From the NCBI GenBank assembly GCA_009829735.1, contig CM020619.1:26128063-26192062 (forward strand): a DNA stretch of 64,000 nucleotides, read 5' to 3'. This document shows positions 10,185 to 20,169 of this stretch, piece by piece (positions within the stretch are counted from its first letter, which is position 1; each line of letters opens with the position of its first letter). The stretch is from Pyropia yezoensis (lineage: Eukaryota > Rhodophyta > Bangiophyceae > Bangiales > Bangiaceae). A program made the position numbers and the translations under genes. The notes under the pieces were generated by a model that was not told the origin of the DNA, made no database searches, and saw nothing but the letters and a program-made list of their open reading frames with translations.

Positions 10185-10708
10185 GTTCTCCTGAACGTTA
10201 TTCTTTTCTGATAAATTACTCGATAATTTTGACTCAATAATTATCGCCTCTCAACCCTGGTCACGCCCCTGTGGACCCACAGCTGTGGGGGGGCACGCAC
10301 ATCCAGCATACCGCTGTGAGGGGGCACGTACATCCAGTTCACGGTTGTGGGGCGGCACACGCATCCAGTCCACGGCTGTGGGGCGCACCCGCTTCCAGTC
10401 AATAGTTCCTGCTCAATCGCGTTACGTTTCTCAGAGAGGAGGGAGTGTCGTTGCGTGGCCGGTGGAACTGTCAGCAGCTCGGGGGGCTACGTAAACCACT
10501 TCTCAACGATTGCGCCAATCACAGTACGTCCCGGTGGACGCACCAATTGAAACGGAATGACTCGCAAATGAGGGACCATCCAGATGCTGCTGTGGGCTCC
10601 CACCGCTGCCACGTCGCCCCGCGGGACCCCATGGCTGGGCCGTTTGTGGACCGGCAGTGCCGACCCCCGCGAGCACTGTCGTGACAGTCAATTTGTGAAC
10701 GAGCCTTA
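10185..10708. other. Non-coding spacer with short tandem repeat
   Basis: No gene seen. The first 70 bases are AT-rich and include an 8-bp-stem hairpin (CGATAATT ... AATTATCG, about 10221-10246). A tandem repeat follows at 10283-10406. The rest is unique GC-rich sequence up to the TA of the next element. Confidence 0.6.
10283..10406. repeat. About 33-bp tandem repeat, four degenerate copies
   Basis: The unit resembles GCTGTGGGG - GCACGCACATCCAG - TCCACG. Four copies run head to tail with substitutions and small indels. Confidence 0.65.
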
Positions 10709-10710
10709 TA

Positions 10711-12131
10711 TCCGTCTGACACCAGTTTTTCACAAGTGACACCAGTTTTTCACAATTTCCCATCTATGGGATTCCCACAGTGTTTACATAGAAAAACCGA
10801 CAAAAACGCAGTGCAAGAAGATGCCCCAGCCGTCTATCGACTCGCGCCAAAAATAGAAGCCGAGGCGTAGGCAAACAGTGAGTCACACGGCTGGACGCGC
10901 CAACTCAAGGGCTCTCCAGGGGTGTAGAGCAACCCCAAAAAGGCGGGCCTCCGGCCGCGCCACGCCGCGCCGAGTAGAAAAAGGTGCGGTTCCTTTAGAG
11001 GGAATTAGAATTCAAGTACCTCGCCTGACGCTGCTTCTGGCTGATTGATCGGCGAGCCTAGCACTCCCTGGCGCGGTGTACAGCCGGCGCTCGAGAGGCT
11101 ACGAGCCTACTTCCCCTCCTCTAGACACTATACCCTCCTGCAGCACACCACAGGGACACAAACGCCTTCTCTGCCCATTCGCCAACCTTTGACTGCTGCA
11201 GAGGCGCATGTGCGGTTCCGAGGACGGCCGGCACTCCCGCCACAAGAAGCCCACTTGCCCCAGCTTACCCCACTTTCCCCTCCCCCTCCTCCCTTGACTG
11301 CGGACCTACCTTGTCCGGGCTCCCCATCTCCTCCCCCGTCGGCAGCGGCCCTGTCTGGTCGGGGCGCCCTTTCCTTCCCCCCCTGGCAGCGGACCTGTCT
11401 GGCCGGGCGCCCCCCCCCCGGCCCGCTCGGACGCCTCCCTCCCCCGGCCGGCCGGCCGCACCCCCCCTCCCCCCCCCCCCCCCCCGCCGGCTCGGACGCC
11501 CCCCCACCCCCTCACGTTGATCTGGGTAACCCCCCCACGTCCGCCGCTGCGAGCCGTCGTGTGCTGCGAGCCCCCCACACCCCCCGCCCGATTCGTCGGG
11601 GTGCCGTGCCCCCTCCACCCCGGTTGCACCGGTGCCGCCAGTATGGGGGAAGACCACGAGAGCAAGATGGCGGCATTGGAGCAGGTCAAGGCGGGCAACC
11701 TAACGACGGCTGCTTTTGCGCGGCGGTTTGAGTTGAGCTACAACAAGGCCGATGGCCCGCACCCCGCACTCTGAGATCAGTCAGGAGACGACCCAGGTCC
11801 GACCTGTCCGAGTCATGATCTCTGCGTGCTCATTGGTCGATGACCGGGGGACACGGGCCTGGGATGTAAATACAATCAAGTTTTTCCGGGGTTTCTTTGC
11901 AAGATCGCCCCCGGGGGGCTGTCCTGGTATAGAAATCGAGTTGTGAAAAACTAGTGTCACCCCCCAAAGGAGGGTACCTTTTTTTAAAAAGAACCGCTCA
12001 TCGCCTGGGGAAACGGACAAGACGCCCGACCTCGTGAGGAGCTACGGAGCCCGCTCAGATTTTTTTCGAGAAAAAAGCACCCTCGCATCCTTCTCTCATA
12101 CCCGAGTTGTGAAAAACTGGTGTCAGACGGA
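10711..12131. mobile_element. TA-flanked inverted-repeat DNA element (non-autonomous)
   Basis: 1421 bp bounded by perfect 25-bp inverted repeats beginning TCCGTCTGACACCAG, each flanked by TA (10709-10710 and 12132-12133). A TA target points to the Tc1/mariner group (inference). A second copy of the GACACCAGTTTTTCACAA motif follows directly at the left end (10738-10755), and an inverted copy with one mismatch lies at 11941-11958. The interior is C-rich with a loose repeat of about 55 bp (11290-11415). Only a 43-codon ORF resembles transposase, so it is probably an internally deleted derivative. Confidence 0.75.
11643..11774 (+). pseudogene. Transposase-like N-terminal helix-turn-helix remnant
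   Basis: 43 residues from an ATG in good context. The stretch ALEQVKAGNLTTAAFARRF looks like the first helix-turn-helix of psq/Tc1-type DNA-binding domains (family knowledge), after which the frame stops. It lies inside the inverted-repeat element at 10711-12131, which suggests a truncated transposase start. It is too short for a firm assignment. Confidence 0.35.
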
Positions 12132-12132
12132 T

Positions 12133-12338
12133 AGGGGGGCGGGGGGGCGGCAGCTGCCGGTCGGGAGTCCTGTTGTCGTTAGTGGTGCCGGTCGGGGGGC
12201 GGGCGGGCGGCTGTTACCGGATGGGGGTGCGGCTGCTATTGGTGGGGCAGTGCCTGTTATCGGGGCGGGCGGGCAGCTGCTACCGGTTGGGGGTGTGGCT
12301 GTTTCCGGTTGGGCGGCGCCTGCTATCGCGGCGGGCCC
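12133..12338. repeat. GGCGGCTGCTACCGG minisatellite, left arm
   Basis: Degenerate G-rich units such as GGCGGCTGTTACCGGATGGGGG, spaced 20-60 bp. The same repeat resumes at 28195, immediately after the Tnp2 transposon, so the transposon interrupted one array. Confidence 0.7.
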
Positions 12339-12675
12339 TATGGGAACAGAATCACGATAAAACCGCGATTCTTGATCCTTGGCCACCCGGAATCGGGATC
12401 TGAGGAGCCTTCCAGGCAATCACGCGGTCCTGACAGCTGCGCATGCCCGATGCGAGCTCTGATTGGCCTTCCATTGAGCGCTTCCAGAACCATCTGGAGC
12501 GGCCTCCAGAACAGTCCGGCTGGGTCCACATTCATCCCGGACGGCCTCCTGAACGGCGCGGAAGGGTCAAGAATCATCCAACAATCCAATCAAACGTCGT
12601 GTGACTCCATCATGGAGTCATATGATGTGGGCGTCCATTGTGGGCCTGGCTGCCCGCAGGATCCTTTCCCAAGAG

Positions 12676-12683
12676 TATATATA
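12676..12683 (+). promoter_or_regulatory. TATA box of the Tnp2 transposase gene
   Basis: TATATATA in otherwise GC-rich DNA, about 280 bases before the transposase ATG at 12965. A transcript starting about 30 bases downstream would carry a C-rich leader. Confidence 0.5.
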
Positions 12684-12964
12684 CATGGCCTGCGGGATAC
12701 CCGGTCTGCGCTCGTCTGCTGCACATCACAGCCATCGTAGCGCCTTCACCCCCGCCACGAGAACGTGGCGCGCACCCCCCCCCCCCTCCCCACCCTCGCT
12801 CCCCCCCCTGCTCGCCAGACCCTGCTTGCCTGGCTGCGCTCTCGCCCGTACTCGGCTGACCCCCCCCCCCCCCCCTGATTGCCCGACCCCGCTGTCGCCC
12901 ATCCCCTCCTGCCCCCCCCCCCCCCCCCTCCCTCAACCAACCGACCCATCCTGGCCAGGCAAGC

Positions 12965-14622
12965 ATGAGGGCGTGCTCTTGCGCCAAGTGCAGCGGAGGG
13001 ACGCCGGGTGGCATTTCTTATGTGCCAGAGAGGACCTGGTTTAGACACCGGCGTGCCACCAGAGGTCTTCCCCCTCGCCCCCGTGCTGCGGCGGCCTCAA
13101 GCGCCACCCCGCCGGACGGCCCTTCGATGCCTGCCGCTCCGCTCGCCCTCCCTACCGCCAACCGTACGCCAGACACAAGTCCCTCTGTCAGCAGCACGGA
13201 TATCCGTGTTGACACGAAAGATAGTGATAGTAGCGAGGCCGACGAGCGACCACCGGATGATGCTACCCCCGCGTCGTCCGCTCCCGAGTTACACTCGGTT
13301 CGACCTAACGGCGTGTGTATACCCAGTCAAGTTTTTGAAGAAAATGTTGATGACTTTGTGGCGTACACGTTCGTAGTGCAGCACTGCCGGTCCCGTGAGG
13401 GTACTGAGGACTATCTACTACAGCGTCGCTTCGCTGGGACGTGTCGCACGCCACACTCCCTCAACTCTACGGTGAAGTCCAGTGTCGACTTTCACACCAA
13501 GATGGTCGACTGTTGCAGGAACGGCTGTGTTGCGTTCACCGTCGACCGTGATGCCTTCTCTGCGTGCGACGTGTGCAAGGCTGCACGGTACCGCGCAAAC
13601 GGACAGCCTGCCAAACAAGTTACCTATTGGCCGCTTCTACCATGGCTGAAAATGATGTTGGCTGATGCGCACATTGGGCCGAGCATGGTCAACGCCATGA
13701 AAGAGGCGCGCGAGGCCGCTGCAGCAGGCCCACCCACGGATCTACGTGACTGGCTCGACGGGGCAGTGTTTCGAAAGCTCGTTGCACAGGGTTATTTCTC
13801 CTCCAACACTTCCGTCGCTCTGAGCATTTCAACGGACGGTTTTCAAGCTTGGAAACAGCGCGGATTCGAAGGATGGCCGATTATCGCGACGATTTTGAAC
13901 CTTGATCCTAGCTCCAGGGTTCGAATTGTTTCGCAAGTCTTCGTTGGAATTACGCCAGGCCCGGCACAACCTGCGGACATGGAGTCGTTTCTTCATCCGA
14001 TCGCCAACGAGCTGGACGCCCTCGCTGAAGGCGTGAGTGGTGTGGAGGTCGCCGGCTACTCGGAGCCCCAGGTCATGTTTGCGTTCGTCGTCCAATTTAC
14101 GACGGACATGCCCGCTGGCGATAAGCTGCTCAACGCTGTCGGAACTAACGGCGAGCGTCCCGGCAGTTTTAGGGACTTTGCCGGGGTCCGCGCGCATAAC
14201 CGCTTCTGGTACCCACCCTACCAGCCACCGTACAACCCCAGCAACCCCCCTCCGTCCAAGCGCCGCCGATTTGACGTTCAAGGCGACGCTACGCCCAGGC
14301 GCACCGCGGCTAGCGTGGCCGACAGTGTTGCGAGGGTGGAGAATGCCCGCCGAGGGGGACGGAGCCAGTCGGCTGTACGTGCTCTAGCGCAGAGAGAAGG
14401 GTTCAAGGGGTACTCTCTGAGTTTCGCCCCGAGTCCAGCGGACAAGGCACGCTACCCCGGGCTCAAGTACATGTGGGAAATTGGCCCAGATCTGCTCCCT
14501 TACGACCCCATGCATCTGTTTCTGTGCAACGTTGTGCGTCGGCTCTGGGAACTGTTTTCTGGCGAGAACGAGAAGCTGGGTGACGACCAACCCTGCCTCA
14601 TCCCGAAGGCCAGCTGCGAAGC
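12965..14622 (+). pseudogene. Tnp2 (Transposase_21) transposase, 5' part, split by element B
   Basis: Starts at the ATG in GGCAAGCATGAGG. An unstructured Pro/Ala/Ser-rich head leads to the Tnp2 core. The core has LSISTDGFQAWK (Asp291), then WPIIATILNL, ITPGPAQPADMESFLHPIANEL, FTTDMPAGDK and LPYDPMHLFLCNV, all typical of Transposase_21 proteins of EnSpm/CACTA elements. After 14622 the reading frame enters the LTR of element B and soon stops. The second half resumes in the same frame at 24004. The intact gene was therefore one 943-residue ORF, interrupted only by the retrotransposon. It would have bound the transposon ends and excised the element. Confidence 0.85.
14618..14622. other. Target-site duplication of element B (left copy GAAGC)
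   Basis: GAAGC precedes the left LTR and is repeated at 23999-24003 directly after the right LTR. Five bases is the usual duplication for Ty3/gypsy integrases. Confidence 0.93.
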
Positions 14623-15091
14623 TGTGGCAAAAACCACTAGCACACACGGCACCCAAGTTGGGGCGGTGTGCTAGGGCTGCCTCCCGTGTCGGGGGAACCG
14701 GAAGAAGTGCAAGTCGCACACACTCTGTCCCTGTTGTGGGGCAAACCCCCCACGGACAAACAAGAGGATGGTGTGTGGTCCAACAGTTTCTTGGTCGGGA
14801 CGGGGACGCAGGACCAAGCCCCGCTGTCCCTCCCCTTATCCCCCCAGGGTCCACTCAGAATCTCGCCACTCAGAATCTCCCACCCCAGCACCTGCCCACC
14901 GGGCCACACGAAAATTCAAGACGATAAATGCAGAAAACCCTCAAATCCAAGTTGGATTTACTACTAAGCTAACTATCCCAAACTTAGGGAATATGGACCC
15001 AAATGCAGGGGGAGGAACGGATCAGGCTAGTGGCCTGCCGCCCCTTGCATGGCACGTGTTGCCCCCCTACCTGGGGGTCAATACTGCCACA
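14623..15091 (-). repeat. Left LTR of element B (3' LTR)
   Basis: 469 bp from TGTGGCA to TGCCACA. It matches 23531-23998 except for one extra C near 14741-14750. It contains an odd palindrome AAATCCAAGTTGGATTT at 14943-14959. Confidence 0.96.
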
Positions 15092-15104
15092 CTCCCCTCT
15101 CCTC
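15092..15104 (-). other. Polypurine tract of element B
   Basis: Minus strand GAGGAGAGGGGAG directly before the 3' LTR, the usual primer site for plus-strand DNA synthesis. Confidence 0.8.
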
Positions 15105-15429
15105 AGTTCCGACCGACCCGGTCGGCCCTGTGAGGGGGTGCGTAAACGCACGTCTCGGCGTTGGGGGCGCGACTTGCTGTCCCCCATCGAGTACGTAACA
15201 CGGATGTGGAGGCGGTCACGTTGACCGCCCCTCTCCTCAAGCTTGCCCACTCGGCAGCTTGCTCTCCTCAGTTCACACTTCACCATCACCACCACCTCCC
15301 CTTCACCTTCCACTGGGCCGCCCCACGCTGGGGAGGCCACCCGTATACCCACGATCCGAGTCCCCCTCAACTCGAGGCGGGTCTCGTGCTGCGATAGCCA
15401 GAGCGTCTCTCCCCAACTTGGAGAGAGCC

Positions 15430-17373
15430 ATGGCGACTCCGGGAGTGGAGACGGACTCTCTTGACGAGCGCATGGAGGACACCGTCTACGGGGCAGCACC
15501 CGCCGGGACTTCCGGCGGGGGCTCCGCGATCGCTCCGGGGGACGGGACTCCCGCGTCGCCCGGCTTTGGGTTGACGGCGGGGTCTCCCCCGGAGGCGGGA
15601 CAAGTTGTTCCGCGTGAGGCCTTGGGGCGGTGGTTTTACCGCGCTTGGCCTCTCTATGAGGAGGGGCTGACTGTTCTTCGCTGTGGCCGACTTGGCGCAG
15701 CGATGGGCCGGGTATGGGACCGCCTACGGGAGAAGTATCCCCGTAGGGTCGGGTTCCCTGCCGGCTTCAGGACGGACCGGTTTGCCTTCCTGGACGATGA
15801 GGAGGTTGAGGACGTTCAGCGTGCCAAGGCCATGGTGGACCGCGGGGGAACTATCCCGGGTCCCGGCGACTTGCCGACCTTCACGTGGGACGCTGTGGCA
15901 ACTCGCCCACCGTACCTCCACGAGGCCGATCCGCACACTCATCACTTTGATGTGCGGATGGAGAAAGACTTCCGGCGAGGTCCCTACTTGGTGACCTCGG
16001 CTCAACTTGAGTTTCCTCAACAGTCTGCTGCCAGTAAGGAGCAGTACTATCCGAAGAAGCCCGAGTGGTGGCCTCAAGTTGAGGTCCCCTACGGGTTCCC
16101 GGCGTTGTTGCCAAGGTTGCTTGACCACTTCGGCTCCGTCATGTTGACGGCTGCCCCTGATCACCTGGTGTGGGCCATGTTGGCCACCCAGTGGCTCCTC
16201 GAGGTCATGTCGACCTGGGTGTCCTGTGTTCAGCGGCGGGGGATGCTCTGGCATCTCCCCCTCCGGCTCCTCCAAGGTTTGGAACAGCTCACCCCTCAGC
16301 TAGTTGCTGAGGGGTGCTCATCAGGACAACTCACTCTACTTGAGGAGATGCTCCGGCTCCATAAGTTTATCGAGTGGGAGAGCATTGAGCACAAGTTGCG
16401 CCGCCCCACTCGTGGGCCCAAGGACGATGGCGCACTTCGCCAGTTCGTGTGGGTCGCTCGTGAACTTCACGACGGCCGTGTGGTCCTACGAGAGGGGTTG
16501 GGCATCGGGGACTACCCGTATGCCCCGGGGGTGGATCGCCACACTGCGCCACCCCCGGACAAGCCCATAGTTATGGCCGTGCCCTCATATGATGACCATA
16601 TGACTCAACCTACTGCGGGGGCCCCAAGTCGGGGTCGCAGTTACACCCGGGTACCGCCACCTCGGCGGGCCCCTCCGCTTCCTCCTGTTCCTTTCCAACC
16701 TCACGGAAACATCCCGATCAGCGTGGCCGTGGAGTCTTCCACCCCGGTGTCCCCCAACTTGGGGGCCACCCTCCTGACGGTATACCCCAAGTTCGTGTTG
16801 CCGCCCACGCCTCTAACCTCAGAGATGATGATCACCACGTTGGTGCGCACCATTTCCTGGTTGGCCGCGTCGACCGCAACCCTACAGAGTTCCGAGACTC
16901 CTCAACTTGAGGAGCGCGTTCGTACTGCAGTGGCGACCGCGAGTTGCGAGTCGGTGGCGGAGTTTATGACAGCCGAGTTGGCTCGCATTGGGGCAATTAT
17001 GCCCCAGCCAGCCCCACTTGGGCGTGGCAAACGTCGCGCGAGCCGGGCATACTCGCCTCCTCGCCGTCGTCGCCGACACTCGCGGCGCTCTCCTTCCGTA
17101 TCGGAAGACGAGTTGTCTTACTCCGTTTCGGAGTCCTCTACCCCGTCGGAGACGGAGTCTGTCCAGCGTCTGCGTCGCAAACTTGCGCGCAAGACCAGGC
17201 AGAAGAGTGGCCACGGTCGGCGCCACTTGCGCGACCGTGAAGGGCGCGACGGTTCCGACTTGGAGCCGCCGCCCCTTCCAACGAGTGGAGACCGTTATCG
17301 GCGTGGGTCTCGCCGCTCGCCTCCACGTGAGGGCGAGGGCCGTGGAGTGGGAGAGTCTAGCATGCGTGCCTAG
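15430..17373 (+). CDS. Antisense extra gene (aORF) of element B, Arg/Ser-rich C-terminus
   Basis: 647 residues from the ATG at 15430 (GAGCCATGG context). It runs against gag-pol and converges on the integrase gene. Residues 1-60 are Gly/Ser/Asp-rich. About 60-380 looks globular and helical (GRWFYRAWPLYEEGL, HFGSVMLTAAPDHLVWAML, WESIEHKLRRP). A Pro-rich linker follows. The last 110 residues are Arg/Ser-rich (SPPRRRRRHSRRSPS, RRGSRRSPP), like SR-type nuclear or RNA-binding tails. I recognise no family. Extra genes, some antisense, between integrase and LTR are known in plant gypsy elements (Grande, for example). A similar decayed gene sits in the same place in element A. Its own promoter would lie in or next to the LTR. 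Confidence 0.75.
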   Translation: MATPGVETDSLDERMEDTVYGAAPAGTSGGGSAIAPGDGTPASPGFGLTAGSPPEAGQVVPREALGRWFYRAWPLYEEGLTVLRCGRLGAAMGRVWDRLREKYPRRVGFPAGFRTDRFAFLDDEEVEDVQRAKAMVDRGGTIPGPGDLPTFTWDAVATRPPYLHEADPHTHHFDVRMEKDFRRGPYLVTSAQLEFPQQSAASKEQYYPKKPEWWPQVEVPYGFPALLPRLLDHFGSVMLTAAPDHLVWAMLATQWLLEVMSTWVSCVQRRGMLWHLPLRLLQGLEQLTPQLVAEGCSSGQLTLLEEMLRLHKFIEWESIEHKLRRPTRGPKDDGALRQFVWVARELHDGRVVLREGLGIGDYPYAPGVDRHTAPPPDKPIVMAVPSYDDHMTQPTAGAPSRGRSYTRVPPPRRAPPLPPVPFQPHGNIPISVAVESSTPVSPNLGATLLTVYPKFVLPPTPLTSEMMITTLVRTISWLAASTATLQSSETPQLEERVRTAVATASCESVAEFMTAELARIGAIMPQPAPLGRGKRRASRAYSPPRRRRRHSRRSPSVSEDELSYSVSESSTPSETESVQRLRRKLARKTRQKSGHGRRHLRDREGRDGSDLEPPPLPTSGDRYRRGSRRSPPREGEGRGVGESSMRA

Positions 17374-17484
17374 TTGGCAGCTGCCTTTGCTGTGAGAGTG
17401 TGAGAGTTAGGGCTGTAGTTAAAAGCCACTCTGCGTACCACTTCGACTTGAAGCACTCTCTTGGCACTGTTGCTCGGCCTTCCC

Positions 17485-20163
17485 TCACGTTGAGGGAGGG
17501 CTGTTAGGGTCTATCTCATTCCGGGCACAGTACGCCCGGACCTTCTCAGCGGGAAGGTCCTCCACATACTCCCACGTATCATCCTTGGCTTTGTAGCCAA
17601 ACCAACACACCCTCAACATGAGGCGGTCAGTGTCTTCATCCCATCCGTGGTCGATGAACTTATCGAACACGTACTCCTGTGGGCCCTGTTTGGCCGCAGG
17701 CAGTGAGGGGAGGCGCCACGATTCCAACGCACGCGCCCAAGCTGGGTCGCCGGCAGGCGGTGGTGCAACTTTGACCACGTCCTGTCCGTTCACTGTGCGG
17801 ACCCCATCGTCACTTTCGATGGTGAAGCGCCGCCCATCAGTACGAAGGACCGGGTACGGTCCCTTCGTCTGGAATACCAGCTTACCCCCAGTTGGGGTGT
17901 GCGAGTGTACCAGCACCCAGTCACCCTGCTCGGGGACATGTTTAGCATTGCGCACCTTTTTGTCAAAGGTACGCTTGTAGCGCTTTTGTGCTTCGTCCAT
18001 CTCAGCCCTGACTTCAGGGATGAGGTTTTCAAGCCTAGCGGCGAACTCCGCCTTACTCTCAGTAGGAGTAGGCGTACTGCCACCATCCTCCCTAGTTGGG
18101 AGCGACCGCCGCACGGCAATAGACCGCACGCGACGGGGGGTCACAAAAGCGAGGGGTACTTCCCCTGTAGATGAGTGAACCTGCGAATTGTAGGCGGTAG
18201 TAAGGATAGAAATGTATCGGTCCCACGTCTTCACGTGCTCACTCACATAGTGGCGCAGCTGCCTAACAATAGTTTTGTTGAAGCGCTCCACCCGCCCATT
18301 AGTTTGTGGGTGGTAGGGGGTGGCATAGTTTGCCTTAACCCCCAACATATCCAGCACTCCCTGAAACAGTACAGACGCAAATTGCGGTCCATTGTCCGAT
18401 AGTGTACTATCTGGGATGCCATACGCGGCAACCCAGTGATCTAGGAAGGCTGACACGACCGACATGGCCGTGATCTCTCCCAGTGGGATCGCTCGCGTAA
18501 GTTTCGTGAAGCGGTCACAGATGACCAGGAGGTACTGGTTGCCCTCCTCGGTCACGGGCAGTGGCCCAAGGATGTCCATCGCCAACGCGGCGAAGGGCTC
18601 CTTGGCCGGGAACAATAGCATAGCCGTAGTAGGCCGCCGTTCCATCAGACGATTCTGTGCACAACTTGTGCAGGCAGCCACCCAACTGTAGATGTCCACC
18701 ACCATGGACGGCCAGTAGTACCTGGTCCTCAGGGTCTGGTACAGTTTACTAGACCCCAGGTGTCCACCCGTGGGAGCGTTGTGCTCCCTCTCAAGGATAC
18801 TGTCCTTGAGGGATGCGGGGACGACAAGTTGTTCGGTCCCCTGGAATACCCCCCTCCTCATGAGGAGGCCATCGTCTCCCAGAAAGAAACGCGTCTCCAC
18901 CACTGTATCCAGTATATCCCTCTGCGACTTGCAGAAGGGATCCTCGGCCTGGGCCTTCACCACCTCGTCCAGGGACAGGGGCAAGTACTTCTTGTTCCCT
19001 GGCGCCTCGGGGTTCAACGCCTGACCCGAGCGCGTGACTACCCCCACGATGGGGATGTCCTCATCGACTGGGTTAGTGTCCAGCCCCTCGGTAGGTACCC
19101 GAGAGAGGCCGTCGGCAAGGGCATGTTGCCTGCCAGGTCGGTATTCAATGTCAAAGTTGAAGGGTGCCAGTCGCACCCTCCACCGGTTGAGACGAGTATT
19201 CGTACAGTCCGTCTTAAAGATGAACTGCAACGCGCGGTGGTCACAGCGGATGAGGAACTTCTCAACCTCCAGGTAGTGACGAAGTGACGTCACCGCCCAC
19301 ACCACTGCGAGTCCTTCCAACTCGGTGAATCCGTAGTTCTGCTCGGCCGAGTTCAGCCACTTACTAAAGTATCCCACCGGCAAGTACTCCTTGTCCGGCT
19401 GCTGCTGAAGCAACACACAGCCAAGTTGGTCGTAGCTAGCGTCCACATCCAGGATGTAGTGGCCTCCCAACCTGGGAATAGCCAAGATGGGGGGCTTCAG
19501 CAGAAGGTCCCGAAGAGTCTCAAAGGAATCCTGCTCCACCCGACTTGGGGGAGGCAGGTTCTTCGGTAGCGTTGAGCTCACTAGCTCATTCAACGGCTTC
19601 GCCACCATGGCGAAGCCCTTGGTGAAACGTCGGTACACGTTACACATCCCGAGGAAGCTCCTCATCTGGGTCTGGGTCCGGGGGTACTGAGCCTTACGAA
19701 TGGCCCTCAAGTTCGTCTCGTTAACACTGAGACGCCCCGGATGGACAACATGTCCGAAGTACTCCACCTCTTGAGTAAAGAGGTGGCACTTACTCGCCTT
19801 CAGTGACACACCGGCGTCAGCAAGTAGCTTGAACACCTGGCCAAGATGGCCAATGTGTTCCTCCGGACTTCGGGAGAACACAATGATATCGTCTAGGTAC
19901 ACAAGACAGATCTGCCACCGTACTCCGGCCAGAATCATGTCCATAGCGCGCTGGAAAGTTGCCGGCGCGTTACACAGACCAAACGGTAGACGCTTGCACT
20001 GGTAGGTACCACAGTGAGAGGTAAAGGTAGTTTTATGCCTGTCCTCCGGGGCAATGGGAATTTGCCAGTACCCCGCGTTACAGTCCAGGGTAGAGAACAC
20101 GTTTGCCTCCCCCAGAGAGTCCAGACAGTCATCCATCCTAGGTAGGGGATAACTGTCCTTCAC
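17485..20163 (-). CDS. pol: Element B RT (C-terminal part), RNase H, integrase and chromodomain
   Basis: 892 residues beginning MKDSYPLPRMDD, a motif normally found just inside RT; the preceding RT segment is in the previous ORF, same frame, across a TAG. YLDD is at 89-92. RNase H carries Asp239, Asp308 and Asp351. The integrase zinc site is His461, His468, Cys498 and Cys501, and the triad is Asp530, Asp590, Glu626 (D,D35E). The C-terminal chromodomain-like part reads RVCWFGYKAKDDTWEYVEDLP. All catalytic residues are present. A single polyprotein with the upstream ORF is the natural reading. Confidence 0.95.
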   Translation of the reverse strand: MKDSYPLPRMDDCLDSLGEANVFSTLDCNAGYWQIPIAPEDRHKTTFTSHCGTYQCKRLPFGLCNAPATFQRAMDMILAGVRWQICLVYLDDIIVFSRSPEEHIGHLGQVFKLLADAGVSLKASKCHLFTQEVEYFGHVVHPGRLSVNETNLRAIRKAQYPRTQTQMRSFLGMCNVYRRFTKGFAMVAKPLNELVSSTLPKNLPPPSRVEQDSFETLRDLLLKPPILAIPRLGGHYILDVDASYDQLGCVLLQQQPDKEYLPVGYFSKWLNSAEQNYGFTELEGLAVVWAVTSLRHYLEVEKFLIRCDHRALQFIFKTDCTNTRLNRWRVRLAPFNFDIEYRPGRQHALADGLSRVPTEGLDTNPVDEDIPIVGVVTRSGQALNPEAPGNKKYLPLSLDEVVKAQAEDPFCKSQRDILDTVVETRFFLGDDGLLMRRGVFQGTEQLVVPASLKDSILEREHNAPTGGHLGSSKLYQTLRTRYYWPSMVVDIYSWVAACTSCAQNRLMERRPTTAMLLFPAKEPFAALAMDILGPLPVTEEGNQYLLVICDRFTKLTRAIPLGEITAMSVVSAFLDHWVAAYGIPDSTLSDNGPQFASVLFQGVLDMLGVKANYATPYHPQTNGRVERFNKTIVRQLRHYVSEHVKTWDRYISILTTAYNSQVHSSTGEVPLAFVTPRRVRSIAVRRSLPTREDGGSTPTPTESKAEFAARLENLIPEVRAEMDEAQKRYKRTFDKKVRNAKHVPEQGDWVLVHSHTPTGGKLVFQTKGPYPVLRTDGRRFTIESDDGVRTVNGQDVVKVAPPPAGDPAWARALESWRLPSLPAAKQGPQEYVFDKFIDHGWDEDTDRLMLRVCWFGYKAKDDTWEYVEDLPAEKVRAYCARNEIDPNSPPST

Positions 20164-20169
20164 CGTGCT

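Noticed and set aside
12685..13044. ORF starting right after the TATATATA box
   Set aside because: The ATG is too close to the TATA box to be in the transcript, and the product is Pro/Ser strings from C-runs.
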